A stretch of 62,764 nt of DNA from Bacteroidota bacterium (GTDB lineage Bacteria; Bacteroidota; Bacteroidia; Bacteroidales; UBA4417). The translations under genes and the position numbers were made by a program. The first letter of the stretch is position 1, and every line of letters begins with the position of its first letter. The stretch spans positions 128,813 to 191,576 of the forward strand of contig JACAAZ010000009.1 in the NCBI GenBank assembly GCA_013376995.1. Direction: 5' to 3'. Positions 1-8,496 of the stretch are shown here, one piece after another. The notes under the pieces are model-generated. The model saw only the letters and a list, made by a program, of their open reading frames with translations. It ran no database searches and was not told the origin of the DNA.

Positions 1-258
1 CAAACAATTAGTTTTCAAATCCCGAAAACATTCCCGGGCCAACGGCCCAACTAACCTATTGGCCAGGGCACCACCTTTTAAAATATCAAACAATTAGTGT
101 TCGAATCCTGAAAATATTCCCGGGCCAACGGCCCAACTAACAAATTGGCAAGGGCACCGCCTTTTACAATATCAAACAATTAGTTTTCAAATCCCGAAAA
201 CATTCCCGGGCCAACGGCCCAACTAACAAATTGGCCAAAGCGGTGCCTTGGCATTTGA
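1..258. repeat. 86-bp hairpin repeat array, left block (3 copies)
   Basis: Three direct copies begin at 1, 87 and 173, and the window edge cuts the array on the left. Each copy starts CAAACAATTAG and holds a perfect hairpin GGGCC-AAC-GGCCC (36-48 in the first copy), then a TTGGCCA segment and a GGCACCGCC-like segment. Units are contiguous at 86 bp and differ by a few substitutions. No separate spacers exist, so this is a tandem array, not CRISPR. The third copy runs into a unique end (GCCTTGGC...) followed by a second hairpin at 275. Confidence 0.93.
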
Positions 259-274
259 AATGTAAAACCAAAAC

Positions 275-287
275 GCCCTGAAAGGGC
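275..287. repeat. REP-like mini-hairpin at the transposase 3' end
   Basis: GCCCT-GAA-AGGGC, a 5-bp stem with a 3-base loop, lies 4 bases beyond the stop codon of the transposase gene. The same stem occurs at 767-779, 833-845 (variant) and 1809-1821. A 5-bp stem with a 3-base loop is also the plan of the larger array hairpin. Confidence 0.8.
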
Positions 288-290
288 AGC

Positions 291-749
291 TCAATCTGTT
301 AAAAGATATGTATCGTCATATTCAATTCCATATTCCTTTAGAAATTCTTCCAATTCAACACGCATATCCTTCTTCCTGTGATGTTCTACCTGGCTTGCAA
401 TATATCTTCTCGTCCTCTCAACAACCGATTGGCTTACAGAAAATCCTGCATAACCCGTCTGCCAGAAAAAATTGCTATAATAGGAATCCAATGTCTTAAT
501 CCATCTGCTGCTATGTCGCTTAATTTCTTCAGTGATTCCAGCCAATGAAACATTCTTCGACATTATGAACAGAATATGTACATGATTATTGGTTCCATTG
601 ATCAGGACAGGAATTGAGTCATTATCCTTTATAATAGCTCCCATGAAAGCGTAGAGAGCAACTTTGTCCTGATCCCGAATTGGAGTAAAACGGTTCTTTT
701 TGATGTGAAAAATAAGATGAACATAGAGTTTTGATAATGAATGTGACAT
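291..749 (-). CDS. REP-associated tyrosine transposase (IS200/IS605 Y1 family)
   Basis: This is a single-strand DNA transposase of the Y1/HUH family, 152 aa, the normal size for the family. The HUH pair is H56 and H58 in NNHVHILF, and the catalytic tyrosine is Y116 in RRYIASQ, followed by the family's EHHRKK basic stretch. No TnpB partner and no classical IS ends are present. Instead the gene sits between two hairpin-repeat arrays and has GCCCT-NNN-AGGGC mini-hairpins on both sides, as expected for a RAYT (a domesticated Y1 transposase that handles REP palindromes). The assignment to Y1_Tnp is firm; RAYT rather than a mobile IS200 is inferred from the setting. Confidence 0.9.
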   Translation of the reverse strand: MSHSLSKLYVHLIFHIKKNRFTPIRDQDKVALYAFMGAIIKDNDSIPVLINGTNNHVHILFIMSKNVSLAGITEEIKRHSSRWIKTLDSYYSNFFWQTGYAGFSVSQSVVERTRRYIASQVEHHRKKDMRVELEEFLKEYGIEYDDTYLLTD

Positions 750-766
750 AACTGAAAATATTAACT

Positions 767-779
767 GCCCTTGCAGGGC
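767..779. repeat. REP-like mini-hairpin upstream of the transposase
   Basis: GCCCT-TGC-AGGGC, followed by GA, 18 bases upstream of the transposase start. It has the same stem as the element at the gene's other end with a different loop. Confidence 0.75.
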
Positions 780-832
780 GATTTACAAATAATATTATAT
801 AATACCAGGCGCTGCCTGTACTAAAATGAATT

Positions 833-845
833 GTCCTTTCAGGAC
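833..845. repeat. Second REP-like mini-hairpin upstream of the transposase
   Basis: GTCCT-TTC-AGGAC followed by GAT. The stem carries a compensatory change relative to GCCCT/AGGGC (C to T paired with G to A), so pairing is kept while the sequence differs. The remaining sequence 846-984 is A+T-rich and shows no gene or clear signal. Confidence 0.7.
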
Positions 846-984
846 GATAACATAGAATAAACTCAATCAAAATTAGCTTGAAATTTTCCTTAATCAGATC
901 CTGTAAATAACTAATATACCTGAAGATTAAGATACCGGATCTAGTTATATTAATAGGATCTAAATGTTAATAAATACAACTCAA

Positions 985-1791
985 CTTAACCATTGGCCAG
1001 GGCATCACCTTTAAAATATCAAACAATTAGTGTTCAAATCCCGAAAACATTCCCGGGCCAACGGTCCAAATTACCTATTGTCCAGGCACCACCTTTTAAA
1101 ATATCAAACAATTAGTGTTCAAATCCCGGAAAACATTCCCGGGCCAACGGCCCAATTTACCTATTGGCAAAGGCACCACCTTTTAAAATATCAAACAATT
1201 ATTGTTCGAATCCCGAAAACATTCCCGGGCCAACGGCCCAATTTACCTATTGGCCAAGGCACCACCTTTAAAAATATCAAACAATTAGTGTTAGAATCCT
1301 GAAAACATTCCCGGGCCAACGGCCCAACTTACCTATTGTCCAGGCACCACCCTTTATAATATCAAACAATTAGTTTCCGAATCCCGAAAACATTCCCGGG
1401 CCAACGGCCCAACTTACCTATTGGCCAGGGCATCGCCTTTAAAATATCAAACAATTAGTTTTCGAATCCTGAAAACATTCCCGGGCCAACGGCCCAACTA
1501 ACCTATTGGCCAAGGCACCGCCTTTTAAAATATCAAACAATTAGTGTCAGAATCCCGAAAACATTCCCGGGCCAACGGCCCAACTAACAAATTGGCCAGG
1601 GCACCACCTTTTAAAATATCAAACAATTAGTGTTCGAATCCTGAAAATATTCCCGGGCCAACGGCCCAACTAACAAATTGGCAAGGGCACCGCCTTTTAC
1701 AATATCAAACAATTAGTTTTCAAATCCCGAAAACATTCCCGGGCCAACGGCCCAACTAACCTATTGGCCAGGGCACCGCCTTGGCCTAATG
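985..1791. repeat. 86-bp hairpin repeat array, right block (9 copies plus a partial)
   Basis: A partial unit at 985-1019 is followed by nine copies beginning at 1020, 1105, 1192, 1278, 1363, 1448, 1534, 1620 and 1706, with periods of 85 to 87 bp. All keep the GGGCC-AAC-GGCCC hairpin, while flanks vary (TAACCTATT or TAACAAATT, GGCACCACC or GGCACCGCC). The copy at 1620 is identical to the copy at 87, and the unique sequence after the last copy resembles that after the left block. The array ends about 110 bp from the nifJ stop codon. A short open frame through it is a product of the repeat. Confidence 0.93.
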
Positions 1792-1808
1792 AAACGACAT
1801 ACCAAACC

Positions 1809-1821
1809 GCCCTGAAAGGGC
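1809..1821. repeat. REP-like mini-hairpin closing the right array
   Basis: GCCCT-GAA-AGGGC with CAGCTCA after it, identical to the element at 275-287 including that flank. It marks the end of the right array, just as the copy at 275 marks the end of the left one. Confidence 0.78.
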
Positions 1822-1849
1822 AGCTCATTCTCCCCGAACCATTACAAAT

Positions 1850-1880
1850 AAAAAGACCGGGCTTGTTGTCAAACCCGGTC
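1850..1880 (-). terminator. Rho-independent terminator of nifJ
   Basis: GACCGGG (1855-1861) pairs with CCCGGTC (1874-1880). Read on the minus strand the stem is followed directly by TTTTT. It lies 20 bases past the nifJ stop codon. Confidence 0.88.
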
Positions 1881-1899
1881 CTCATAACAACCTATTTGC

Positions 1900-4800
1900 T
1901 TATTTCGAATAATCGAGGTCAGCTAGCCTTTTGTAAGAATTGTATCTCCATTTGGCATTTGCTTCAGCGGCTTCAAACAATTCAATTGCTTCGGCCGGGA
2001 ATGATTTCATGAGGGAAGTATAGCGAACCTCTGATTTGAGGAAATCCTGGAACTTGCCGAAATCGGGTTCTTTTGAATCCAACTGGAAGGGGTTTTTGCC
2101 TTCCACTTCCAACATAGGATTGAACCGGTAATTAGCCCAATAACCTGCTTCAACAGCCTTTGCCTGCTGATCCTGTGCTTTTTCCATGCCTGCATGCAAA
2201 CCATGATTGATACAAGTTGAATAAGCAATAATGATCGATGGTCCATGATAAGCTTCAGCTTCACGCAATGCTTTGAGGAATTGAGTCTGATTGGCTCCCA
2301 TAGCGACCTGTGCAACATAAACATAACCATAGCTCATGGCCATCATGCCCAGGTCTTTTTTCCTTACTCGCTTTCCGGAAGCAGCAAATTTAGCCACAGC
2401 ACCTACTGGAGTAGACTTGGAAGCCTGTCCGCCGGTATTTGAATATACTTCAGTATCGAGAACCAGCACATTTACATCTTCTCCCGAAGCCAGGACGTGA
2501 TCCAATCCACCGTAACCAATATCATAAGCCCAGCCATCTCCACCGAACATCCATACCGATTTCTTAATGAAATACTGCTTCAGGGCCAATAATTCCTTGC
2601 AAAGATTATCGCCGCATTTCTCAAGCAAGGGGATCAATTTATCACTGGCAGTTTTTGACTGCTGTGCATTTTCCTTACCAGCGAGCCAATCGTTGCAAGC
2701 TACTTTCAACTCATCAGAATAAGACCCATTGACTATACCCTGAATCCTTTCTGCAAGGCGCGAACGAAGTTTTCCAACGCCAAGGGCCATGCCTAGCCCA
2801 TACTCAGCATTGTCTTCGAAGAGTGAGTTTGCCCAAGCCGGGCCACAACCCTCTGCATTCACAGTATAAGGCGTGGAAGGAGCTGATCCACCATAGATGG
2901 AAGAACAACCCGTAGCATTCGCAACCATCATTCGATCACCGTAAAGCTGGGTGATAAGTTTAATGTAAGGAGTTTCTCCACAGCCTGCACATGCACCTGA
3001 AAACTCAAATAAAGGCTGAGCAAACTGGCTATTCTTGATATTTTGTTCCTTTGGCGCAAGCGTATCTTTATAGGTAACATTAGCTGCCACATATTCCCAA
3101 TTCTTGATCTCTTTTTCCTGTGAGTCAAGAGGTTTCATAACCAGGGCTTTTACTTTGGAAGGACAAACATCGGCGCAGTTCCCGCAACCAGTGCAATCAA
3201 GCGGGCTTAACTGTATACGGAACTGAAGACCTTCGAAGGTCTTGGGAATCGCTTTCAATGTTGCCGTATCAGCTGAGAATCCCTTCATTTCCGTTTCGTT
3301 AAGAAGGAATGGACGGATAGCAGCGTGAGGACAAACAAAAGCACATTGATTACATTGGATACAATTTTCAGATTGCCATTCAGGAACGTTAACGGCTATA
3401 CCACGCTTTTCATAAGCGGTAGTACCAGCAGGGAAAGTTCCATCTTCCCGGCCTTGGAAAGCGCTGACAGGAAGATCATCACCGCGCATGGCATTGATAG
3501 GCTCAACAACATTTTTGATGAAGTCAGGAATATTGCGGGAGTCCTTTTCCTTGCCAACAGTAATATTCTTCCATTCGGAAGGGATCTCAACCTTTTCTAC
3601 TTCTGTTCCTTTATTAATGGCTTCTATATTCATATTGACCACCTCTTCACCCTTACGGCCAAATGACTTCTTAACAGCATTTTTCATCTCAGTAAGGGCC
3701 AGTTCATATGGGATGACGCCGGAGATTTTAAAGAAAGCAGCCTGAGTAATGGTGTTGGTACGATTTCCAAGCCCGATTTCTTCAGCAATGCGGGTTGCAT
3801 TGATGATATAGAAGTTGATTTCTTTTTCAGCCAGGTATTTCTTCATTGAGTCTGGAAGACGTTTCTTTGTTTCTTCAGCATCCCAGATGCTATTAAGAAG
3901 GAAAGTGCCATTTTTCTTCAACCCTTTTAAAAGGTCGTATTTTGTAAGATAAGCAGGAACATGGCATGCAACGAAATCAGGAGTATTAACGAGGTAAGGT
4001 GAGCGGATAGGTTTATCACCGAAGCGCAGGTGGGAAGTAGTTACACCTCCGGATTTCTTTGAATCATATGCAAAATAAGCCTGAGCATATTTATCAGTTG
4101 TATCACCGATAATTTTGATGGAATTTTTGTTAGCTCCGACTGTACCATCAGAACCTATTCCATAAAATTTAGCCTGGAAAGTTCCTTTATCGGCTAGGTC
4201 GATTTCAGGTAACAATGGCAGGGAGGTGAAAGTAACATCGTCAACAATACCAACGGTAAAATGGTTTTTAGGCTCATTCATTTTCAGGTTGTCAAACACT
4301 GAAATGATCATGGCCGGTGTAGTATCCTTTGAACTCAGTCCATAACGTCCATTGATGATTAACGGGCGATTTTCCTGTTCGTAGAAAATTTCCTTTACGT
4401 CCAGGTATAAAGGATCACCATTAGCTCCGGGTTCCTTGGTACGGTCAAGGACACAGATACGTTTTACGCTCTTTGGGATAACCTTGAGGAAATATTTAGG
4501 AGAGAAAGGGCGATAAAGGTGAACCGCAACAAGTCCCAGTTTGTCACCCTGGGCATTCTTGTAATCAATCACTTCTTTCAATGTTTCAGTGATCGACCCC
4601 ATTGCAATTACAATATTTTCAGCATCAGCTGCACCATAATAAGTAAATGGATGGTATTCACGGCCTGTAGTTTTTGAAATCTGCTGCATATACCCTTCAA
4701 CAATGTCAGGAACATTGTTATAGAAAGGATTGGCAGCTTCACGGCTCTGGAAATATATATCCGGATTTTGAGCAGTACCCCTGGTAACAGGATGCTCAGG

Positions 4801-5433
4801 ATTTAAGGCCTTATCACGAAATTGTTGCAAGGAATCCCAGTCAATGAGTTTAGCCATATCCTCGGTTGAAGGATATTCTACTTTCTGTATCTCATGGGAA
4901 GTGCGGAATCCATCGAAGAAATGAAGGAAAGGAACCCTTGACTTGATAGCAGCTAAGTGAGCAATACCGGCAATATCCATGATCTCCTGGACACTGCCCG
5001 TGGCAAGCATTGCGAAACCAGTCTGGCGTGTTGAATAAACATCAGAATGATCTCCAAAAATAGAAAGAGCCTGTGCTGCAAGGCTTCTGGCAGAAACATG
5101 GAAAACTCCGGGTAATAATTCACCGGCAATCTTGTACATGTTTGGTATCATTAACAGCAATCCCTGTGAGGCCGTGTATGTGGTGGTGAGGGCTCCTGCT
5201 TGCAGGGAACCATGGACAGCACCAGATGCTCCACCTTCACTTTGCATTTCAACTACCCTGACAGTTTCACCGAAAATGTTCTTTTTCCCGTTGGCAGCCC
5301 ATTCATCAACGTATTCAGCCATTGTAGAAGAAGGTGTGATAGGATATATGGCTGCTACTTCACTGAACATATAAGCGATATGCGCGGCAGCATAATTACC
5401 GTCGCAGGTCAGGAATTTGTTTTTACTCGTCAT
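1900..5433 (-). CDS. nifJ: Pyruvate:ferredoxin (flavodoxin) oxidoreductase
   Basis: This enzyme converts pyruvate and CoA to acetyl-CoA and CO2, passing electrons to ferredoxin or flavodoxin in the cytoplasm; it is a hallmark of anaerobic carbon metabolism. The 1177-aa length matches the single-chain fused form. Visible in order are the N-terminal pyrimidine-binding domain (YPITPSSTMAE), the central gamma-type domain, two 4Fe-4S motifs (CIQCNQCAFVCP near residue 690 and CTGCGNCADVCP near 746), the CAGCGETPY cysteines near 816 that belong to the third cluster, and the TPP site GDGWAYDIGYGG near 966 with NTGGQASKSTP. It is transcribed alone, with its own promoter and terminator. Confidence 0.97.
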   Translation of the reverse strand: MTSKNKFLTCDGNYAAAHIAYMFSEVAAIYPITPSSTMAEYVDEWAANGKKNIFGETVRVVEMQSEGGASGAVHGSLQAGALTTTYTASQGLLLMIPNMYKIAGELLPGVFHVSARSLAAQALSIFGDHSDVYSTRQTGFAMLATGSVQEIMDIAGIAHLAAIKSRVPFLHFFDGFRTSHEIQKVEYPSTEDMAKLIDWDSLQQFRDKALNPEHPVTRGTAQNPDIYFQSREAANPFYNNVPDIVEGYMQQISKTTGREYHPFTYYGAADAENIVIAMGSITETLKEVIDYKNAQGDKLGLVAVHLYRPFSPKYFLKVIPKSVKRICVLDRTKEPGANGDPLYLDVKEIFYEQENRPLIINGRYGLSSKDTTPAMIISVFDNLKMNEPKNHFTVGIVDDVTFTSLPLLPEIDLADKGTFQAKFYGIGSDGTVGANKNSIKIIGDTTDKYAQAYFAYDSKKSGGVTTSHLRFGDKPIRSPYLVNTPDFVACHVPAYLTKYDLLKGLKKNGTFLLNSIWDAEETKKRLPDSMKKYLAEKEINFYIINATRIAEEIGLGNRTNTITQAAFFKISGVIPYELALTEMKNAVKKSFGRKGEEVVNMNIEAINKGTEVEKVEIPSEWKNITVGKEKDSRNIPDFIKNVVEPINAMRGDDLPVSAFQGREDGTFPAGTTAYEKRGIAVNVPEWQSENCIQCNQCAFVCPHAAIRPFLLNETEMKGFSADTATLKAIPKTFEGLQFRIQLSPLDCTGCGNCADVCPSKVKALVMKPLDSQEKEIKNWEYVAANVTYKDTLAPKEQNIKNSQFAQPLFEFSGACAGCGETPYIKLITQLYGDRMMVANATGCSSIYGGSAPSTPYTVNAEGCGPAWANSLFEDNAEYGLGMALGVGKLRSRLAERIQGIVNGSYSDELKVACNDWLAGKENAQQSKTASDKLIPLLEKCGDNLCKELLALKQYFIKKSVWMFGGDGWAYDIGYGGLDHVLASGEDVNVLVLDTEVYSNTGGQASKSTPVGAVAKFAASGKRVRKKDLGMMAMSYGYVYVAQVAMGANQTQFLKALREAEAYHGPSIIIAYSTCINHGLHAGMEKAQDQQAKAVEAGYWANYRFNPMLEVEGKNPFQLDSKEPDFGKFQDFLKSEVRYTSLMKSFPAEAIELFEAAEANAKWRYNSYKRLADLDYSK

Positions 5434-5491
5434 TGTATAGAGTTTAAGTTTACTTCAGAAAAATTTTTAAAAAGTCCTTTCTTAGGCGGTG

Positions 5492-5518
5492 CAAAATTAC
5501 TTATTTAATGAAAATCAA
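5492..5518 (-). promoter_or_regulatory. Candidate nifJ promoter
   Basis: Read on the minus strand, TAATTTTG (5499-5492) matches the Bacteroidota -7 box TAnnTTTG, and TTG (5518-5516) lies 16 bases upstream, one base short of the usual 17-23 range. It is about 60 bases before the start codon. Confidence 0.5.
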
Positions 5519-5798
5519 TCCTGAATTCGCAAAGTAATTACCCTATTACACTGCAATTTAAATTCATTATAGATTATGAGTACCTTAACCGGGTACCTAA
5601 TCTGTTTAATTAATTACAATAGTCTCCGGAATAGTTTTTTTCAGGCATTTATCCCAACCAAATTGCCAAAAAATTGTTAAATAGTAAGGAATCCGGGTAT
5701 CGAATTTTGAAAATAGTGCTACCTTTCGCTCCATGAATGTCTTCAGCCTAAAATAAAATAAATTAATTATAACTATCTAATTAACAGGAGAATAGAAA
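5519..5798. other. Intergenic region between divergent genes
   Basis: An A+T-rich stretch between nifJ and the next plus-strand gene. A TACCTTTC sequence at 5720 could be a weak -7 box for the right-hand gene but has no matching upstream element. No hairpin, repeat or small gene was recognised. Confidence 0.4.
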
Positions 5799-6797
5799 AT
5801 GACTGATCTTTCAACAACCTACATGGGGCTACAGCTGAAAAACCCAATTATTGTCGGCGCTAGCAGCATGTCCTCTGATCTTACAATGCTAAAACGTCTT
5901 GAGCAGGCTGGTGCTGCAGCAATTGTTTACAAAACCCTGTTTGAAGAGCAAATCCACCTTGAGAGCGCTCAAATGGATGATGAAATGAGTTCTTTTGGTG
6001 AAATGAATGCTGAAATGATCAGCCTCCATCCGAAATTGCAACACGCAGGTGCAGAAGTTCATCTTGCCGGTTTCCGTAAAGCTAAAGATACACTGTCAAT
6101 TCCACTTATTGCAAGTCTTAACTGCCTCGAAGATGAAACATGGATGGAGTATGCACGCTTGCTGGAAAAAGCAGGAGCTGACGGCTTAGAACTTAACTTC
6201 TTTTATGTTCCACGTGATTTTGAGCTCGACGGCCACAGCATTGAAGAACATCAACTGGATCTCCTTCGTCTGGTAAAAAGCAAGGTTACCATACCAGTTA
6301 GCGTCAAACTAAGTTCATTTTATTCAAATCCGCTCAATATCATCTCCCGTTTAGATAAATCAGGGGCTAATGCAGTAATCCTGTTCAACAGGCTTTTCGA
6401 ACCGGAAATCAATACAGATGACATGAAACACATTGCCCCATTTAACCTCAGCCATGAAGGTGACTACCGGCTGGTACTTCGTTATTCGGGATTGCTTTAT
6501 AAACAAATCAAGGGATCGATCTGTGCAAGTACTGGTATTTACAATGGCAATGACGTTATCAAAGTCCTTATTGCTGGAGCTGACTGCGTGCAGATTGTAA
6601 GTACACTCTATAAACATAAGCCGGAGTATATTGCAACTATGCTAGCTGACATGGAAGACTGGATGAGCAGCAAGGGATTTAATTCCATTGGTGAATTCAG
6701 GGGAAAATTATCAAAAGCCAGTGTTAAAGATCCGTTCATTTATAAAAGAGCTCAATATATTGACCTGTTGCTTGGTTCAGATCAACTGGTTAAATAA
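5799..6797 (+). CDS. Dihydroorotate dehydrogenase-like flavoprotein
   Basis: An FMN-type TIM-barrel protein of the dihydroorotate dehydrogenase / PreA superfamily, 332 aa. The start MTDLSTTYMGLQLKNPIIVG is typical of class 1 enzymes, and the phosphate-loop region near residues 235-255 (CASTGIYNGND, LIAGADCVQIVST) is recognisable. The usual active-site loop of the form NxSCP is replaced by ELNFFYVP near residue 140, so the catalytic cysteine of class 1 enzymes is missing. It may act on another pyrimidine-like substrate or be a distinct oxidoreductase; the substrate is unknown. An AGGAG sequence sits 8 bases before the ATG, unusual for this phylum, and supports the start. Confidence 0.85.
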   Translation: MTDLSTTYMGLQLKNPIIVGASSMSSDLTMLKRLEQAGAAAIVYKTLFEEQIHLESAQMDDEMSSFGEMNAEMISLHPKLQHAGAEVHLAGFRKAKDTLSIPLIASLNCLEDETWMEYARLLEKAGADGLELNFFYVPRDFELDGHSIEEHQLDLLRLVKSKVTIPVSVKLSSFYSNPLNIISRLDKSGANAVILFNRLFEPEINTDDMKHIAPFNLSHEGDYRLVLRYSGLLYKQIKGSICASTGIYNGNDVIKVLIAGADCVQIVSTLYKHKPEYIATMLADMEDWMSSKGFNSIGEFRGKLSKASVKDPFIYKRAQYIDLLLGSDQLVK

Positions 6798-6812
6798 TTT
6801 TATTTGAAATAA

Positions 6813-6840
6813 TTGTAGCCTGCCTTTTTTGGTAACTTTG
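6813..6840 (+). promoter_or_regulatory. Promoter of the T9SS protein gene
   Basis: TTG (6813-6815), 17 bases, then TAACTTTG (6833-6840) fit the Bacteroidota consensus TTG-N17-23-TAnnTTTG. It lies about 38 bases before the ATG at 6878, separating this gene from the one upstream. Confidence 0.68.
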
Positions 6841-6877
6841 GGTAATTCTGTTTTTTATTATCCAATAAAAATATACC

Positions 6878-8353
6878 ATGAAAAAGGCAGGCTATCTTTT
6901 TTGTAAAGTTTCAGTTGCATTCCTTCTAATTCTAATTTTTAATTCCACTCCTGCGAAATGCCAGTTCTATATGTGGAACCCGCAGAAAGCGCTTACCGAC
7001 TCCGCTGCTGATAACATCAATCCAACTATTGCATTTTACTATGGCAGCGATAACCTGGAACATAGCATATTATTCTGGGAACGATCCACAGACCTAACGA
7101 GTACTTCTATCTGGTACAAATGCCTCGATGGTGGAAACCCGCAGGAACCGACAGAACTTATTGCATCGCCTGGTGTTCACTTTACAAATCCAAAGGTTGT
7201 AGTATTATCCAATTCTATACCTGCAGCGGATAGTTCATTCATGCTGTTTTTTGAAAGCGATGTAAATGGAGACAAGGATCTGTACTCAATGAAGTATTAC
7301 AACAATGGCAGCTTTACAGCGCCTCAGCTGTTTTCCGGTCTTCCTGGCGATGACAAAAACCTGACTTTGGTTTGGGGATATTCAATTTTTGCAGTCTGGG
7401 AAAACCAAGGCAGGATACTGAAGTCTGACTGGGATTATATGCAGAATTCATTCTCAGCTCCGGAGATCATGTCGACAGAAGGCTCACATGACCCAACCGG
7501 CTCTGAAATGAATATTTACTGGATAAAGGATACTCTTAGCGGCAGTAAAGTAGTCTATCTGAAACGGGAATATATATCGGGGAATTGGATTTATACAGGC
7601 CCCTATGACCTGGAAAACGAAGGTACAAATTCAAACCTCGAAGCCTGTAAAGGCTTTTTCATGTTTGGGAGCCAGGACTATACAGTATGGCAGAATACCC
7701 AAAGCCTATCTCCAACGCAGATCAGGTTTGCCTTTAACAATTCACCCATTCATGAAGTATTGGATCTTGGTTCTCCGAACTTTAACTATTCATCTCCTGA
7801 TGTCATGGATTTCCCCATGATTATCAAAATGCCGACATTCCTTGCTTTTGTGACCGATTCTCTGGGAAATGACGAGGTAATGGTTAACTCAGGATATAGT
7901 TTTGGATTAGATAATCCTACAAACCTTTCAAATTATGAAGGGCCTGACCGGAATCCACAATTTTTCGGGACAGTCAGTGCGTATATATTCCAGGCAAACC
8001 TTCTTTGGGAGTCGCTCAGGGATGGCCATTGGACGATATTCTACTCACATTACGATATGACTATCGGCTTGCAGAATGATCTGTCTGGTAAATCGTTAGA
8101 GATTTCTCCAAACCCATCATCAGAAGTTTCCCATATTTCACTTCCCGCGAATTCGAGAGGATCATTGAATATCTATAATTCATTCCAGATACTTGTTAAA
8201 TCTATAAGAATCCCTGGAAATGGCATTGAAGCAATAAAGGAGATCGGTTGGGATGGCATGGATGATCAGGGTAATAAAGTTCCGGCCGGAGCTTACATTA
8301 TCAGGTATGTTAGTGATAATGGTGCGGTTTCAGCAAAGTTGATAAGGTATTAA
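6878..8353 (+). CDS. Secreted protein with T9SS sorting domain
   Basis: A 491-aa protein with a clear signal peptide (KK then a hydrophobic stretch FCKVSVAFLLILIFN, residues 2-25). The body is rich in Asp, Ser, Trp and Tyr and repeatedly resembles beta-propeller blades (for example LLWESLRDGHWTIFYSHYD). The last ~85 residues start with SPNPSSEVSHISL and contain GWDGMDDQGNKVPAGAYIIRY, a FlgD-like/T9SS type A C-terminal domain. It is therefore predicted to cross the outer membrane by T9SS and to be surface-bound or released. No enzyme motif was recognised. Confidence 0.85.
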   Translation: MKKAGYLFCKVSVAFLLILIFNSTPAKCQFYMWNPQKALTDSAADNINPTIAFYYGSDNLEHSILFWERSTDLTSTSIWYKCLDGGNPQEPTELIASPGVHFTNPKVVVLSNSIPAADSSFMLFFESDVNGDKDLYSMKYYNNGSFTAPQLFSGLPGDDKNLTLVWGYSIFAVWENQGRILKSDWDYMQNSFSAPEIMSTEGSHDPTGSEMNIYWIKDTLSGSKVVYLKREYISGNWIYTGPYDLENEGTNSNLEACKGFFMFGSQDYTVWQNTQSLSPTQIRFAFNNSPIHEVLDLGSPNFNYSSPDVMDFPMIIKMPTFLAFVTDSLGNDEVMVNSGYSFGLDNPTNLSNYEGPDRNPQFFGTVSAYIFQANLLWESLRDGHWTIFYSHYDMTIGLQNDLSGKSLEISPNPSSEVSHISLPANSRGSLNIYNSFQILVKSIRIPGNGIEAIKEIGWDGMDDQGNKVPAGAYIIRYVSDNGAVSAKLIRY

Positions 8354-8496
8354 ATTAGCTTTAATTTCAGGGGGAGGAAAAGTGGACTGCAACAAAAAAA
8401 TGTAAATTGCTGTATAATTTACTAGCACTCAGAACAATAATGACCCTAATCACAAATTATCTGTTAGTTATGAACACATACCTCAAGCTTACAAGT

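Noticed and set aside
1030-1302. 90-codon open frame through the array
   Set aside because: It is produced by translating the repeat itself, with no start signal or family likeness.
985-1791. The regular array as a CRISPR
   Set aside because: Units of ~86 bp are contiguous and similar over their full length; there are no unique spacers between short repeats and no cas genes.
3325-3666. Long open frames opposite nifJ and other large genes
   Set aside because: They lie antisense to well-supported conserved genes and show no independent motifs.
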